DNA of 64,000 nucleotides from Nematopogon swammerdamellus (taxonomy: Eukaryota > Arthropoda > Insecta > Lepidoptera > Adelidae), in contig OX336343.1 of the NCBI GenBank assembly GCA_946902875.1, positions 3,820,754 to 3,884,753 of the forward strand, given 5' to 3'. The translations under genes were made by a program, and so were the position numbers. The notes beneath the pieces were generated by a model, which saw only the letters and a list, made by a program, of their open reading frames with translations, made no database searches and had not been told where the DNA came from. Positions 1-10,525 of this stretch are shown here, one piece after another (position 1 is the first letter of the stretch; each line of letters begins with the position of its first letter).

Positions 1-392
1 CACGATGAACCGTTGTTTAACAAAGTTGGAAGTCTGCGAAAATACGATGAACCAGTGTTTAATAACGTTGGAAGTCTGCGAAAATCACGATGAGCCGTTG
101 TTTAACAACGTTGGAAGTCTGCGAAAATCACGATGACACGTTGTTTAACAACGTTGGAAGTCTGCGAAAATCACGATGAACCGTTGTTTAACAACGTTGA
201 AAGTCTGCGAAAATCACGATGAACCGTTGTTTAACAACGTCGGAAGTCTGCGAAAATCACGATGAACCGTTGTTTAACAACGTTGCAAGTCTGCGAAAAT
301 CACGATGAACCGTTATTTAACAACGTCGGAAGTCTGCGAAAATCACGATGAACCGTTGTTTAACAACGTTGGAAGTCTGCGAAAATCACGAT
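1..392. repeat. 43-bp tandem repeat, nine copies
   Basis: Nine head-to-tail copies of a 43-bp unit (one is 42 bp), cut by the window edge on the left and ending in a 6-bp partial unit. Each unit carries a near-perfect palindrome, cgttgtttaacaacg, so every monomer could form a 7-bp stem. Copies differ by one or two substitutions. The array has no variable spacers. Confidence 0.95.
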
Positions 393-960
393 TATAAAGA
401 GACTCGTCGCGTTCGCGGCATGAATTCGCGCCGTGATTATGCAGCAAGCAGAATTAATTTCAAACGGCTGGTGCTTTCGCTCTGAAACTGTATTTGCGCT
501 TTAATTTTATTTCTCGAATTATTCCAAACGACCGACCACAAATAAGCCGAAAGCGTCGCATTGCAACCACAATTTCTACCGTTATAAATAAGGCGTTACT
601 TTCCTACAGAAATGCAACGTTCTGCTGCACCGCGCACGAGGTGAAAGAATGCCGGGAAAGCGCAGTCCGGAAATTAGAAAAACCGTGGAAAATATACGAG
701 GTGGCTGCCGAGATTTTTGGGTTCGCTTTCTGCTTATTTTCATTTTAAAGTAGGTTTGCGTCGGCGGCATCTGCGCTTTCTTGAAGCATTTCGGGCATTC
801 CTGTTTCTAAATTATTGAATTGTTTTTTTTTTTTCAAATCCCTATATCTCGAAAATTATATCGTACTATCTTTTAATTTCGCGTCCTTTGTGTCTAGGGA
901 GACACGAATTTTAGAAGATCGGAAAACTATTACTTTATATTAGGTATTGTATTTGTTAAC
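393..960. other. Stretch with no gene recognised
   Basis: Short open frames on both strands (for example 494-748) have no recognisable domain and look accidental. A T run lies near 822. I see no other repeat structure. Confidence 0.5.
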
Positions 961-1015
961 CTACTTCAAAAAAAGGAGGTGGTTCTCAATTCGACTGTAT
1001 TTTTTTTTATACATT
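961..1015 (+). repeat. Repeat E fragment (plus)
   Basis: ctacttcaaaaaaaggaggtggttctcaattcgactgtattttt matches the start of a dispersed family also seen at 35318, 36890 (minus) and 37315. It is truncated after about 55 bp. Confidence 0.7.
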
Positions 1016-1167
1016 TTTATATATATTTTATAAACAATAAATTTGATTAGTTATAATAAGTCGTCGTCAGAGAACAAAGAAGTCGAAATATAAGAAGAGA
1101 AGATGTATAATGTGTGTATTTTTTATTTATTGTGTAAAAAATTTACATAAAAATCTGAAATCTTGGT

Positions 1168-1430
1168 ATGAACAAAAATCGAAAACACTTGGCGTATGGT
1201 CAACCGACGCAAGGACGCAAAATAATTAAACAAAACAAAATATCAAATAATTGTATGAACATATTTGTGTATTTAGCTGTAGAAAATCTTAATATTATTT
1301 TTGACAATTATTATTGTGGGAATTTTACTGACGATGTGAATTTGAATGTGAACAATTGAATGTGAACAATCATGTGTACAAATAAATGTGTTTCACTTTT
1401 GACTTTGACTTTTTTGACTTTGACTTTCGG
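1168..1430 (+). mobile_element. LINE 3' end with tgacttt-repeat tail
   Basis: AT-rich DNA ends in aaataaatgtgtttcactttt followed by repeats of tgacttt, the short-repeat tail that CR1/Jockey-type non-LTR elements often carry instead of poly(A). The small open frame at 1168-1359 may be part of its 3' end but resembles nothing I know. The left boundary is uncertain. Confidence 0.45.
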
Positions 1431-1768
1431 GAACTATTTAGGAAAGCTCCTCACCTGTAATTCTTGTGACTGACGCGCCAAGTCTTTCTTCTTTCAGCGA
1501 ATAGGGCTAGAGATTCAAAGGGGGCAACGCTGCTATCGTGTTGGGCACGGGGGGGGGGAGTCGGCTGAGTTGGACGAAATGTTTTACCTGCAGTAGCCTG
1601 ACCAACCTTCCGCGGTGCTTCGGTGTAGTGGAGGCGTGCACGGTCCCTTCTCCGTCCGGTTCGCTAAACTGTGAGATACTAACCTAGACTTAAGAAAAAG
1701 AAATTGTGTTCACTTTCTAAACAATAAAAAAAATTGGAATCTGGAATACATTGGGCTTATACATACAT
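1431..1768 (+). other. Unassigned; probable LINE 3' end near 1745
   Basis: It holds a G run (1550-1558). Near 1725-1750 an aataaaaaaaattggaatctggaatac stretch resembles a LINE 3' end with a short repeated tail. No protein homology was seen. Confidence 0.35.
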
Positions 1769-1990
1769 ACCACACGCTGTATCCCGACAATCGGAGTAAG
1801 CAGTGTAATCGGTATTGCGCTGCAAGTACTCTTGCAAGTAAGTGAAGCCACAACATCGACCACCACGTTTAGCAATGGATAAGATAACTATCAAGCAGGA
1901 AGTAAGGCACGAAGACCAACCTGCTGCATGACTCGGTGGAAAGACAGTGCCAATATTGAGAGGTGGTTATCCTGTCGCCCTTGAGCACGG
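1769..1990 (+). repeat. Repeat P copy with extended 3' part
   Basis: Contains cacacgctgtatcccgacaatcgg (also near 11857 and 21630) followed by a block around cctgctgcatgactcggtgg and gaggtggttatcctgtcgcc. The second block recurs at 37600-37672, so the two parts belong to one dispersed family. Confidence 0.6.
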
Positions 1991-2030
1991 CACCTTATCT
2001 TTTTCGGGCGCGGTCAGTAACGAGAAGCAC

Positions 2031-2083
2031 AAGGAGAAATGCAATGAGGCTATTCTTTTTAAGTACCGGCCCCACGCGGTGCT
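2031..2083 (-). repeat. SINE-B head fragment (minus)
   Basis: gaggctattctttttaagtaccggccccac is the reverse complement of the SINE-B leader. Only the leader is present and no SINE body follows. Confidence 0.6.
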
Positions 2084-2696
2084 TTGCGTTTATAATACAG
2101 ATATGTTTGGTTGGTTTGGTTTACTTACACTCATGGCAAGATATCCCGAGAAAGGACAAGAATGTGAGTGTGCGCTATTTTCTTGTCCGTTCGCGGTTTC
2201 AGGCTACATCCTCTCAATTCTTCAAATCGGCCCTATTCCGCCGATGCAAAACATAAGATCAATGAGCGTTTTGGCTTATAATAATATTATGTGCCACTTG
2301 TTAGAATAATTTTCGAAACCAAATACTCATATTTTTCAATCGTTTTTTTTTTTCTTTTTAATAATTTTTTTACTTACTTATGTAATTATTTAGTTTATAT
2401 TATTTATTAGGTTAATTTTATTTAATTAATTTTACTGACTGTGTCAAGTTGTATTTTCTTTTACTGTTTTAATAAAATAAAAATATATGAATTATAATAA
2501 CATGCTTAGTGATTTATATTTCTTATAACATGTAACTTTTGCCAAAAAAAAAACACGACAGAGGACCATAAATTACGTTTTTTTAGAAGAAATTGTTAAG
2601 AAAATCAAGACACCTATCCAGAAAATATTCTGGAGAAATAAAAGAAAAAGATCACAACGATTATTTATCCTGCTTGTTTTTTTAGTTTTTGTATAG

Positions 2697-4280
2697 GTTG
2701 ACCCTGGAAAAAGCTGCTACAACACCATGTTAGCAATTGTTTACGACAAGGTGGGGTTGGGCCTTACCTCGCAACTTATAAAAAAATCAAAAAATCTTAT
2801 ATTAGAGCCACTTACACACATAATTAATTTGAGCCTGTCATCCGGAATTTTTCCGATAGCATTTAAAAAGGCAGCAGTATGTCCCATTTACAAAAATGGT
2901 GATAAGAAGCTTGCTTCCAACTACAGGCCGATTTCCTTGCTACCCGTCTTGGCAAAAGTGCTCGAGAAAATTGTGAAAAAAAGATTGAGTCAGTATCTCG
3001 AGTCCAATAATCTTATTGCGCCTAACCAGTACGGATTTAGAATGAGCAAATCGACGGAAGATGCAGTTCGCGATCTTACAGACAATATTACTACAAACAT
3101 AGATAAACGTGAACGATGTGTCGGAGTCTTCTTGGACCTGGCTAAAGCCTTCGACACAGTGTCACAACCTATTTTGCTGAAAAAAATGGAAAGACATTTT
3201 GGTATCAGAGGGCTGCCGCTAAAATGGTTCACATCCTATCTAACAAATAGAAGTCAGCGGGTAAGGATAGGAGAAGTGCAGAGTGACGAGAGCGATGTTG
3301 TGTTTGGAGTACCTCAGGGAAGCGTTCTAGGTCCTCTTCTGTTTATAATGTACATAAACGACCTATGCACGCAACAAATCCTGGGATGCCGAATAGTAAC
3401 CTTTGCAGATGATACTGCTCTTGTATTTACAGCCCCAACTTGGACAGCTGTGCATAAGCTAGCTGAAAAAGGTCTAACTAAACTGAAAAAGTGGCTGGAC
3501 TTCAACCTTCTAACTCTGAACGTCGACAAAACTAAATATATTAACTTCTGTGTCAAAAGATCTACACTACCTAAAGATGCGGCCTGTCTACGGATTCACA
3601 CATGTGCGGATTCCACATCACAGGGAGACACATCTTGTAACTGCCAAAAGCTAGAAGAAGTAAGACATATAAAATATTTAGGAATAACCTTAGATTTCAG
3701 AATGTGTTGGGATATGCATATACAGGCACTAGCAGGAAAAACACGTAAACTTATCTACATATTTAAAAACCTTAGAAATATCGTAGAAAGGGACCTTCTA
3801 AGGACCATATATTTAGCCTTATGTCAATCTAGACTCGTCTATTGTATTACGTGCTGGGGCGGCGCTGCCAAATCACACTTAATACTACTGGAACGGGCAC
3901 AAAGAGTGATTCTACGAGTAATGCTAAAGAAGCCATTTCGTTACCCAACTCAAACTCTTCTAAAGGAATGCCGTGTACTCAGTGTGCGGAAGTTATTTAT
4001 AGCTACTATAGTTAAGCACACCCACAAATACCTGAGCACTGATGTTGGAACAACACACAGTCATAACACGCGAAATGCGAAACAGGTAACAATTCCCGCT
4101 ACATGCACTAGTTTTGCACAACATTTTGGTTGGTTTCTTGGACCATTTCTATATAACAAACTTGATAAGTACTGCTCAATCCGTTATCTACCCAAATTCA
4201 AGCGCTATAAAGTAGTATCCGACTGGCTGCTCAGTTTGAATTACGATGGTGCTGAGTTGTTATTGACAGTAATGAAGTGA
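2697..4280 (+). CDS. LINE reverse transcriptase, 5'-truncated (CR1/Jockey-like)
   Basis: The open frame gives 517 residues from the first ATG at 2727 and is open back to a TAG at 2694. It reads as the RT half of a non-LTR retrotransposon ORF2. Counting from that ATG: NYRPISLLPVLAKVLEKI near 65-82, the first catalytic Asp in FLDLAKAFD at 135-143, GVPQGSVLGPLLF at 194-206, the catalytic FADD at 226-229, LNVDKTK at 264-270 and YLGITLD at 317-323. No endonuclease domain lies upstream, so the element is 5'-truncated, as is usual for LINEs, and the ATG is not a real start. The RT frame itself has no stop or frameshift and keeps the catalytic residues, which suggests a fairly recent insertion. Clade is inferred from motif style. 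The 3' UTR probably runs to about 4565. Confidence 0.85.
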   Translation, partial: VDPGKSCYNTMLAIVYDKVGLGLTSQLIKKSKNLILEPLTHIINLSLSSGIFPIAFKKAAVCPIYKNGDKKLASNYRPISLLPVLAKVLEKIVKKRLSQYLESNNLIAPNQYGFRMSKSTEDAVRDLTDNITTNIDKRERCVGVFLDLAKAFDTVSQPILLKKMERHFGIRGLPLKWFTSYLTNRSQRVRIGEVQSDESDVVFGVPQGSVLGPLLFIMYINDLCTQQILGCRIVTFADDTALVFTAPTWTAVHKLAEKGLTKLKKWLDFNLLTLNVDKTKYINFCVKRSTLPKDAACLRIHTCADSTSQGDTSCNCQKLEEVRHIKYLGITLDFRMCWDMHIQALAGKTRKLIYIFKNLRNIVERDLLRTIYLALCQSRLVYCITCWGGAAKSHLILLERAQRVILRVMLKKPFRYPTQTLLKECRVLSVRKLFIATIVKHTHKYLSTDVGTTHSHNTRNAKQVTIPATCTSFAQHFGWFLGPFLYNKLDKYCSIRYLPKFKRYKVVSDWLLSLNYDGAELLLTVMK

Positions 4281-5130
4281 TCTATTCTGCAAAAAGTACC
4301 TATAGGTATCTACGGATGAATATGAATATCTATATAGTTATTACTCACACTCTGAAATATCTCGTGAAATGGCTAAACAAACAATAATAATCTAAAAATC
4401 TAATTTAATCTACTATTAATCTAAAATTCTACTCTATTCACACTAATATTAATACATAAAAAAAAATTAAAAAAAAACCTGTATACCTACTGCAAATAGT
4501 TGCACTATAATTAACTGTGTATGTATATATGTGTATAAAAGTATTATTAGTAGTAAATAAAAACATATGTGTACTTATTTTTCTTTTGCCACTTTCACAC
4601 GTTCAGCAAACATTTTAGCTTCACATTAATATCTTCGTTTATCTTAATAAAAAAAAATAAAAAAACAGTAAGCTGAACAAAAACACAAACCTAACTATGG
4701 TATATAAAATAAAAATAAAATAATTATATCCACGAGTGTCGTGTCTTCATATAACAGATATTCTTTGACACTAGCAGTGAATGAACTAACGATGCTCAAC
4801 TCAAATACACTCGCACACACTTCACGCACACATCTACGCGCGACGATGTCGGCTGATCTACATACAGTCATTAAAAACTGATTGGAGTAGGTGAATGAGT
4901 TTGCGGGTAGATGTGTACTGAGAATTAAGAATTGAGATGTTCTTGTTACTGGGTAGATAGAAGTGTACAATTTACTGATCAACCACCTATAATACAGCCA
5001 TCAATGGCCAGTTTAGGTGGGAGTGATCATATTTATGTCGATCTAAAACATGCAAAATGTAAAAAATCTGAGAATAATGTTATTTGTATTTGTAATGTTT
5101 GTATTTGTAATGTTTTTATGTTTTAGAATT
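4281..5130. other. LINE 3' UTR and AT-rich DNA without a gene
   Basis: The first ~280 bp, up to gtagtaaataaaaacatatg near 4565, are probably the 3' UTR of the RT element. The rest is AT-rich with small unrelated open frames (4695-4982 minus, 4932-5126 plus) that carry no known domain. Confidence 0.45.
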
Positions 5131-5172
5131 AATTAATAAAATCTTTTTTACTTTTACTTTTACTTTTACTGA
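5131..5172 (+). mobile_element. LINE 3' tail, ttttac repeats
   Basis: aataaaatc followed by repeats of ttttac is a typical non-LTR element 3' terminus. Whether it ends the RT element above or a separate truncated copy cannot be decided from the sequence. Confidence 0.6.
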
Positions 5173-5359
5173 TGGGGGTTTGTTAAGTAAATAAGTCACA
5201 TTTTGAGTTAATTTTTTTTTTTATATAGTTCTCTTTATTCTTGGCTTTCGTGATCAATTTTTATATTTCTTCTGTGTGGCCTGGTTTCTCTGAAATAAAT
5301 TTTTGAAAATTGCAAAAATCTCGTTTTCTCCTAAAATTTGCATATCGCAGCCTAAACCT

Positions 5360-5402
5360 TCAGAGGTTATGTCGGCTTTGCCAGAGAAAAGCCGACATAA
5401 AT
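5360..5402. repeat. Short perfect hairpin
   Basis: tatgtcggctttt and aaaagccgacata form a stem of about 12 bp around a short loop. It is followed by a C-rich stretch (5420-5520) with no coding signal. Function unknown. Confidence 0.5.
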
Positions 5403-5647
5403 AACTCTGTTCTCATCTCCTCGGAGCAACGTCACCACCGCCCAAGTCCCTCCTCCACTCCAAACCTACCCCTTCTCCCCTCATCAGCCCGCGTTCCCTC
5501 CCAGACACCAACTCCAGTAAATTAGTACTCGTGGGAGGAAGCGAAGACTAGAGGGCGGCGGCGTTACAGCTAGGTATCCGATAATAACATCCAGTCGATC
5601 CCGATTACATCTTAGCCGAAACATGATGCTAGCCTCCATTATTTCTG

Positions 5648-5700
5648 ATTTTTTAACCCCCGACGCAAAAAGGGGGGTGTTATAAGTTTAACGTGTGAGC
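5648..5700 (+). repeat. Repeat D, 5' end only
   Basis: ttaacccccgacgcaaaaagg then ggtgttataagtttaacgtg is the outer end of repeat D, found in longer form at 14386, 27548, 33274 and 41150. Confidence 0.75.
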
Positions 5701-6552
5701 GGTAGTATGGGTTATTTGTAAGTTCCTATAATATAATACTTATTATAAGGAACTAACAAAACATTGTGACTTGCGAAGTTTGTTTGTCAGTTCTTCTTCG
5801 CATTGAATTTAGAACTGGCGGACTTTTCGACATATCCAAGCGTAGATTACCTACCTATGGATGAAATTACACAATAAAACAATAAAACGGTTATACCCAG
5901 GTAATACACAGTTCAAGTTCAATGGTACGGCCAACCCGTGGCCCTTCCAGGCTTCCAGCGACTTCTTATTCCGTGATCATGCCACAGTCAGGACTCACGC
6001 ACTCTATGTACTTGCGCGCGCTAACTACCTACCGCCCGGCGCTATTTTCTATGGGCTGCCCAAAGAATATAAACAGCCGCGGGGAGCATACGTACGCGCG
6101 GCCGGCGCAGCTGCAAAGCAATAATCACTTTACACTCGATCGTTAAGGTACATTTTCGCACGCAGCGATTGGCGACGTGAAGCAGTAGGCTATTAAAGCC
6201 CGAAGGTAGGAACTTTTTCTATGGAGTGATTTATCTGTTACGAAGTAACTATTTAGTAATCTGTGCCACAGTGCTGTTAGTATGTGTTCCGAGCCTCTGT
6301 TAAAAGTAAATCCGCTTTTAATTGCGGCCTCGTCTAGCAAAAAGCTCTGAAAATGGCGCTTTTGTCTCGAGTTTAGGAAAATTTCCATGTTACAACCTTC
6401 CCTTCATTAACTTTGCTTGTAGGCTCGGTATGGGGGGGGGGGGGGGGGGGGACGTTTTTGCTTTTATATGAATGCTACGTTTACATGCCTTAGTTAGGCA
6501 CATAGAGCTATTATATACGGGCGTATGTCTATGTCTGTGCTTAGGCAATATA
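5701..6552. other. No gene recognised; poly(G) run
   Basis: Overlapping small frames at 5861-6146 and 6143-6388 (minus) show no domain. A run of about 21 G lies at 6431-6451. Confidence 0.5.
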
Positions 6553-6933
6553 TATAAGGTGTTTCGTTAGTCATGTCAATAACTTCGGGAGGGTTACATA
6601 CATACTCAAACAAACACTTTACGCAAATTACGATTTTTCTCCTAAAAAAAAAATAAAATCAAATAAGTAGCTGTAAAAACCAATCATAGTGACCTTGTGA
6701 CTCATTTACAACAAACAGCTGTTCTGAGTTTGAACATAGTACGGTCATTGACCCCGTACAATGCATGTTACCTACTGTTACACACAGGTTAATGTTTACG
6801 TAGCAAACATGTTTTGTTAAATTTCTCGAAAAGAAATGCTAAAAACATATAATTTTTTTTTGCGTAACCTGTTCATTTGAGTGTGTATGTAACCCTCCCG
6901 AAGTTATTGACATGACTAACGAAACACCTTATA
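6553..6933. mobile_element. MITE with 58-bp terminal inverted repeats
   Basis: The ends, 6553-6610 and 6876-6933, are reverse complements with one mismatch in 58. They begin tataaggtgtttcgttagtc. The ~265-bp interior has no coding frame. Flanking TA or TATA would fit a Tc1/mariner-type TA duplication, but the ends are palindromic in TATA so the duplication length is ambiguous. Confidence 0.85.
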
Positions 6934-6947
6934 CATATATACCTTTT

Positions 6948-7330
6948 ACTAGCTTTTGCCCGCGACTTAGTCCGCGTGTATTTTAAAAAAAGAACAGAAT
7001 TCGAAATTGAAGTTTTTATGTGACTTTGATAGGTTTTTGTTTTTCTTGTCTTTTTATATTCTCTCTCTCGCGTCCATTCTATACTTTATTTGATACTGCT
7101 GAGTCCTAAGGTTATTTAGCGTGATGGTAGCCTATATGTTCATCTGATGTATAAGCTATAGTAAACTAAAGTCTCATCAAAATCCGTTCAGTAGTTTTTG
7201 CGTGAAAGAGAAACAAAGATCCATACATCCATCCATCCTCACCAAAATACATGATACGTCATTGATCCTCACAAACTTTCGCGTTTATAATCAAAGAGAT
7301 TTTCGTCATTGTTTATAATATTAGTAGAAC
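6948..7330 (-). mobile_element. Non-autonomous Helitron, Lep1-like (minus)
   Basis: It starts with actagcttttgcccgcgac, the reverse complement of a Helitron 3' hairpin plus CTAGT end. It continues with the lepidopteran aaaatccgttcagtagttttt block and a catccatccatcc repeat. It abuts the MITE at 6553-6933. No Rep/helicase is present. Confidence 0.75.
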
Positions 7331-7432
7331 TATAATGTACTCGTACATATTACATTATGTAGGGTGCGTATAGAACAAGAATGAGAGATAATGCAGAAAT
7401 AAGTTCGTTGCGTATAAACATTTCTTATGTAA

Positions 7433-7866
7433 TAAAAAAAACCGACCAAGTGCGAGTCGAACTCGCGCACAGAGGGTTCCGTATCGCCATGTCGTGGTCA
7501 GCGCCAACCACGCCATCTATCGCGTGTTTTATGATTTTCTTTTATGGAGACTGACACGATTGGCTACATCACCTATATGAAATGCTTCATATTAGTTTTT
7601 TCATATACAAGATTAGTTAAAATGCTTCATACTGTTTTCAGTAGATGGCGCGCATACACTTTTTAGTTACTTGTATGGGGACCCCGTGATTTTTTTACTT
7701 TTTCTTATTTTTAGTAACACATATTCTGTGAAAATTTCAACGGGCTACCTATTACGGTTCAAGAGATACAGCCCTCGGACAGACAGACGGACAGACAGAC
7801 ATACAGACAGACAGACGGCGTAGGCTTAGTAATAGGGTCCCGTACGACGGATACGAAACCCTAAAC
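7433..7866 (+). repeat. Repeat C, near full length (plus)
   Basis: Runs from accgaccaagtgcgagtcg through the palindrome gtgcgagtTCGActcgc, the catctat block, and tacctattacggttcaagag, to a gacagacagacgg microsatellite and the terminal ggatacgaaaccctaaa. This is one of five long copies in the window. Confidence 0.85.
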
Positions 7867-8351
7867 ATAATAAAAAACCCTAAACCTAAACAAATAAACA
7901 AACAAAGGAAATATAAATACAATAATATCGAAACAAAAAACAGATTAAAACATAAATCCGAATATATATATGTTTAATATATCAATTAAGATTAGAAATC
8001 TTTACAAAGGCATCTTATTATCACTACCTGCGAAGCGGCAGGGCAAAGTTCGGGTAGTTATAAATATGTATATCAACTTATTATTGCATTTAGTCATTCA
8101 GAAGAACAGTCAGTAGAAAAGCTATTCAGCAGGTAATCTCGCTAGTTTAATCAAATATTTTAATTTCAGCAAAAGTTGGTCAACCCTGCGCTAATTACTG
8201 CTCGAACTTGGGTCTTATTGAAATGTAAGTATTCTCTGCGAATATATAAAGTTGCCTGCGGTGCATACAATTTGATACATAGAAGGAGCATCAACTTATA
8301 GAATATATGATAGAAAAGTGCAAAGAGACTAAATATATAATACTCATACAT
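7867..8351. other. AT-rich DNA, nothing recognised
   Basis: The only open frame above 60 codons is 8166-8399 on the minus strand, which runs into a SINE and has no known domain. Confidence 0.5.
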
Positions 8352-8676
8352 ATGTGTACCGTGTGGGGCCGGTACTTTAAAATAATAGCCCCACTGCATC
8401 TCGCCCCGTGTATGTCGTAAAAGGCGACTAAGGGATATTACTCCCTTCTTATATTACTAGGTAGTAGGGTTTAACCCGCCCGAGTTGGTACCACCGCACT
8501 GAATGAAAGGTCGGTCGGAACGGATATGCAAATAGTTTGTGTTTTTCGTCCAGTTCAGTGTAGCCGGCACGACCGATGGGAAGCACTGACGTGGCACCAA
8601 GTTCACCCGGTGCTATGGGCTGACATCACGGATGTTGTAGGTGATGTATCCAACCGTGTCAGTTTCCATAAAAAAA
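8352..8676 (+). mobile_element. SINE-B copy (plus)
   Basis: The leader accgtgtggggccggtactt joins directly to the shared SINE body (ggtagtagggtttaacccgcc, ggctgacatcacggatg, gtcagtttccat) and ends in an A/T run. The tRNA/5S head of SINE-A is absent. Confidence 0.85.
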
Positions 8677-8875
8677 TTTTTTTTTTAAATTCTATGAAAT
8701 TAATACCTGCCACTTGTTCAATAACGTGTCTACTATCTATTCCAAATTAAAGTTTCCAGGGAAAGAATATACGTTGTTAAGAATGTATGGTTTATTTATA
8801 TAAGGGTGTTAGTAAAATAAAAAACTTATATAAGTTTAAACTTGTTACTTATATTTCACTATATTAATCGACTTT

Positions 8876-8998
8876 CAAACATCCAAAGGTTGACTGGAAG
8901 TAACCTCTGTATGAGATATGTCTGCGTTTGCACGGTATGTAAAATATTAAATTTATGTAAAACGAGTTTGGAGTAATAAACTATTATCTAACTTTTTC
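8876..8998 (+). mobile_element. LINE 3' UTR fragment, CR1-like
   Basis: caaacatccaaaggttgactgg and the following aagtctgcgtttgcac-like block, ending in an aataaactatt motif, match a second copy at 22510-22656. This conserved 3' UTR is common in lepidopteran CR1-type elements, from memory. Confidence 0.65.
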
Positions 8999-9027
8999 AA
9001 TATTATTTTATTGACACTTCTAGAAAC

Positions 9028-9484
9028 CAGGGTTGTTGCGAACATCAGCATCAGCATCCGCGAAACTTCAGCATCATTTTCAACATCAGCAACGCATCAG
9101 CATCCGCATTGATCGATGCTGATTCTAAATGTTTGAGTCGTGCGGAACAGACTCGATGCCGAAAAAGCAGCACATACAGTTCCAAATAGTTCCAAAGTTC
9201 CATCCAATACTAATAATTTAATTGCTAAGATAATTACTAAACTGGTACTGGTATCAGATTGATTCTTTTTTTATTAAATGTCACAAAATTATTAAAACAC
9301 AATCTTTTATCAAAATTTTGGTTGGTTTCAATACCAATAAATTCGTAATATTCATAAAGTCCAGTATTTTTTCCCTTTTTTTAAAGAAAATAATTAAAAT
9401 CAGCATCAGCATCCGCTGATGTCAATGATAAAATATTATGAGCATCAGCTGATGTGACAAGAATGTGCATCAGCAACAACCCTG
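9028..9484. mobile_element. hAT-like non-autonomous element
   Basis: The ends cagggttgttgc and gcaacaaccctg are inverted. The 8-bp flanks are ctagaaac (9020-9027) and ctggaaac (9485-9492), differing at one position, as expected of an aged hAT target duplication. The subterminal regions are packed with catcagcatcagcatccgc repeats in both orientations. No transposase. Confidence 0.8.
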
Positions 9485-9523
9485 CTGGAAACTATGACAA
9501 AATCATTTGGTTTTTTTTTGTAT

Positions 9524-9878
9524 TTATAAAAGGCCGATTTCAGCACCTGTGACTAAATGTTTCAGATGTATGAAAAATATCACTTTAGCCTGCCAATAAC
9601 TGTGTACTGTGCAAATGTTGGCATATAATCTCACTTTGGGAAGAAAACTGACATCGCACATTATTTCCTTGCAGCTTTCGAATGGAGTGCATTTTATTGC
9701 AATGTTTGACGATGCTGTTTCTGAGTATATAATTCCAGGCTGCGCTGACAATTGTGTTCCGGTCGCCTCCTCGTTGATATTCTTCTGCGACCGAGTCTTG
9801 GTGAAGCTGACGCGAGGCGCGGCGGCGGCGGTGTGGTGCCGGGTGCCGGGTGTCGCGTAATGGTGTGAGTAGTTTTAT
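9524..9878 (-). other. GC-rich open frame of unknown nature (minus)
   Basis: On the minus strand one frame stays open for about 118 codons with no ATG in its GC-rich first half. That half reads as an Ala/Pro-rich stretch followed by RVSFTKTRSQKNINEEATG. A donor-like sequence, cccaaa/gtgaga, lies inside it. I see no acceptor or domain. It may be an exon remnant or chance. Confidence 0.2.
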
Positions 9879-9952
9879 TTAATTTGGAAAGTTGCCTGAA
9901 GGGAAATAGCATAAAATTTTATTCATATATTATATCTTTAAAAATTTAGTAG

Positions 9953-10375
9953 TAAAAACCGGCCACGTGCGAGTCGAACTCGCGCATCGAGGGTTCCTTA
10001 TCGCCACGCCATGGTTAGCGCCACTCACGCTAGCTATGGCGTGTTATGAAATGTTTCGTATTAGTTAAATGTCATGATTAATTAAAATGCTTTACACTCT
10101 ATTCGGTAGATGGCGCGCGCGCATACACTTTTGGGTTTCCTTCTATGGGAATCCCCGTGAATTTTTAACTTTTTCTTATTTTTATTATTTTTTGTTATAT
10201 CGGCCAGAATAACAAAAATTCTGTGAAAATTTCAACGGGCTACCTATTACTGTTCAAGAGATATAGCCCTCGGACAGACAGACAGACGGACGGACAGACC
10301 GACAGACGGACGGACAGACAGACAAACGGCTTAGGCTTAGTAATAGGGCCCCGTACCGCATACGGAACCCTAAAA
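9953..10375 (+). repeat. Repeat C, near full length (plus)
   Basis: Same order of blocks as the copy at 7433: aaaaaccggccacgtgcgag, a cgctagctatggcgtg variant, tacctattactgttcaagag, a gacagacggacag array, and a terminal catacggaaccctaaa. Confidence 0.85.
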
Positions 10376-10426
10376 GTCTTATAAATATTTTGAAAAAAAA
10401 TTTTTAACAAATTTAAGGACTTAAAG

Positions 10427-10525
10427 TTTTACGTGGAATCCGAACCACGGCCTGCTAAACGGTCGAACCGATCAAGTTTTGACCGCACCCGGGCGTACCA
10501 GCGATCTACCGAGACAGACATGCAA
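10427..10525 (-). mobile_element. SINE-A head fragment (minus)
   Basis: agttttacgtggaatccgaac and the following diverged gaccgcacccgggcg and ctaccgag blocks are the reverse complement of the B-box and 5S/A-box part of SINE-A. Body and tail are missing and the copy is strongly diverged. Confidence 0.6.

Noticed and set aside
1..392. 43-bp repeats as a CRISPR array
   Set aside because: The units are contiguous with no unique spacers, and the surrounding DNA is eukaryotic repeat-rich sequence.
5861..6146. Overlapping frames near 6 kb as a small gene
   Set aside because: No domain, two frames equally open, no start or splice context.
9609..9860. 83-codon plus-strand frame as an exon
   Set aside because: Ttgcag upstream and gtgagt downstream look like splice sites, but the frame has no domain and the opposite strand is at least as plausible.
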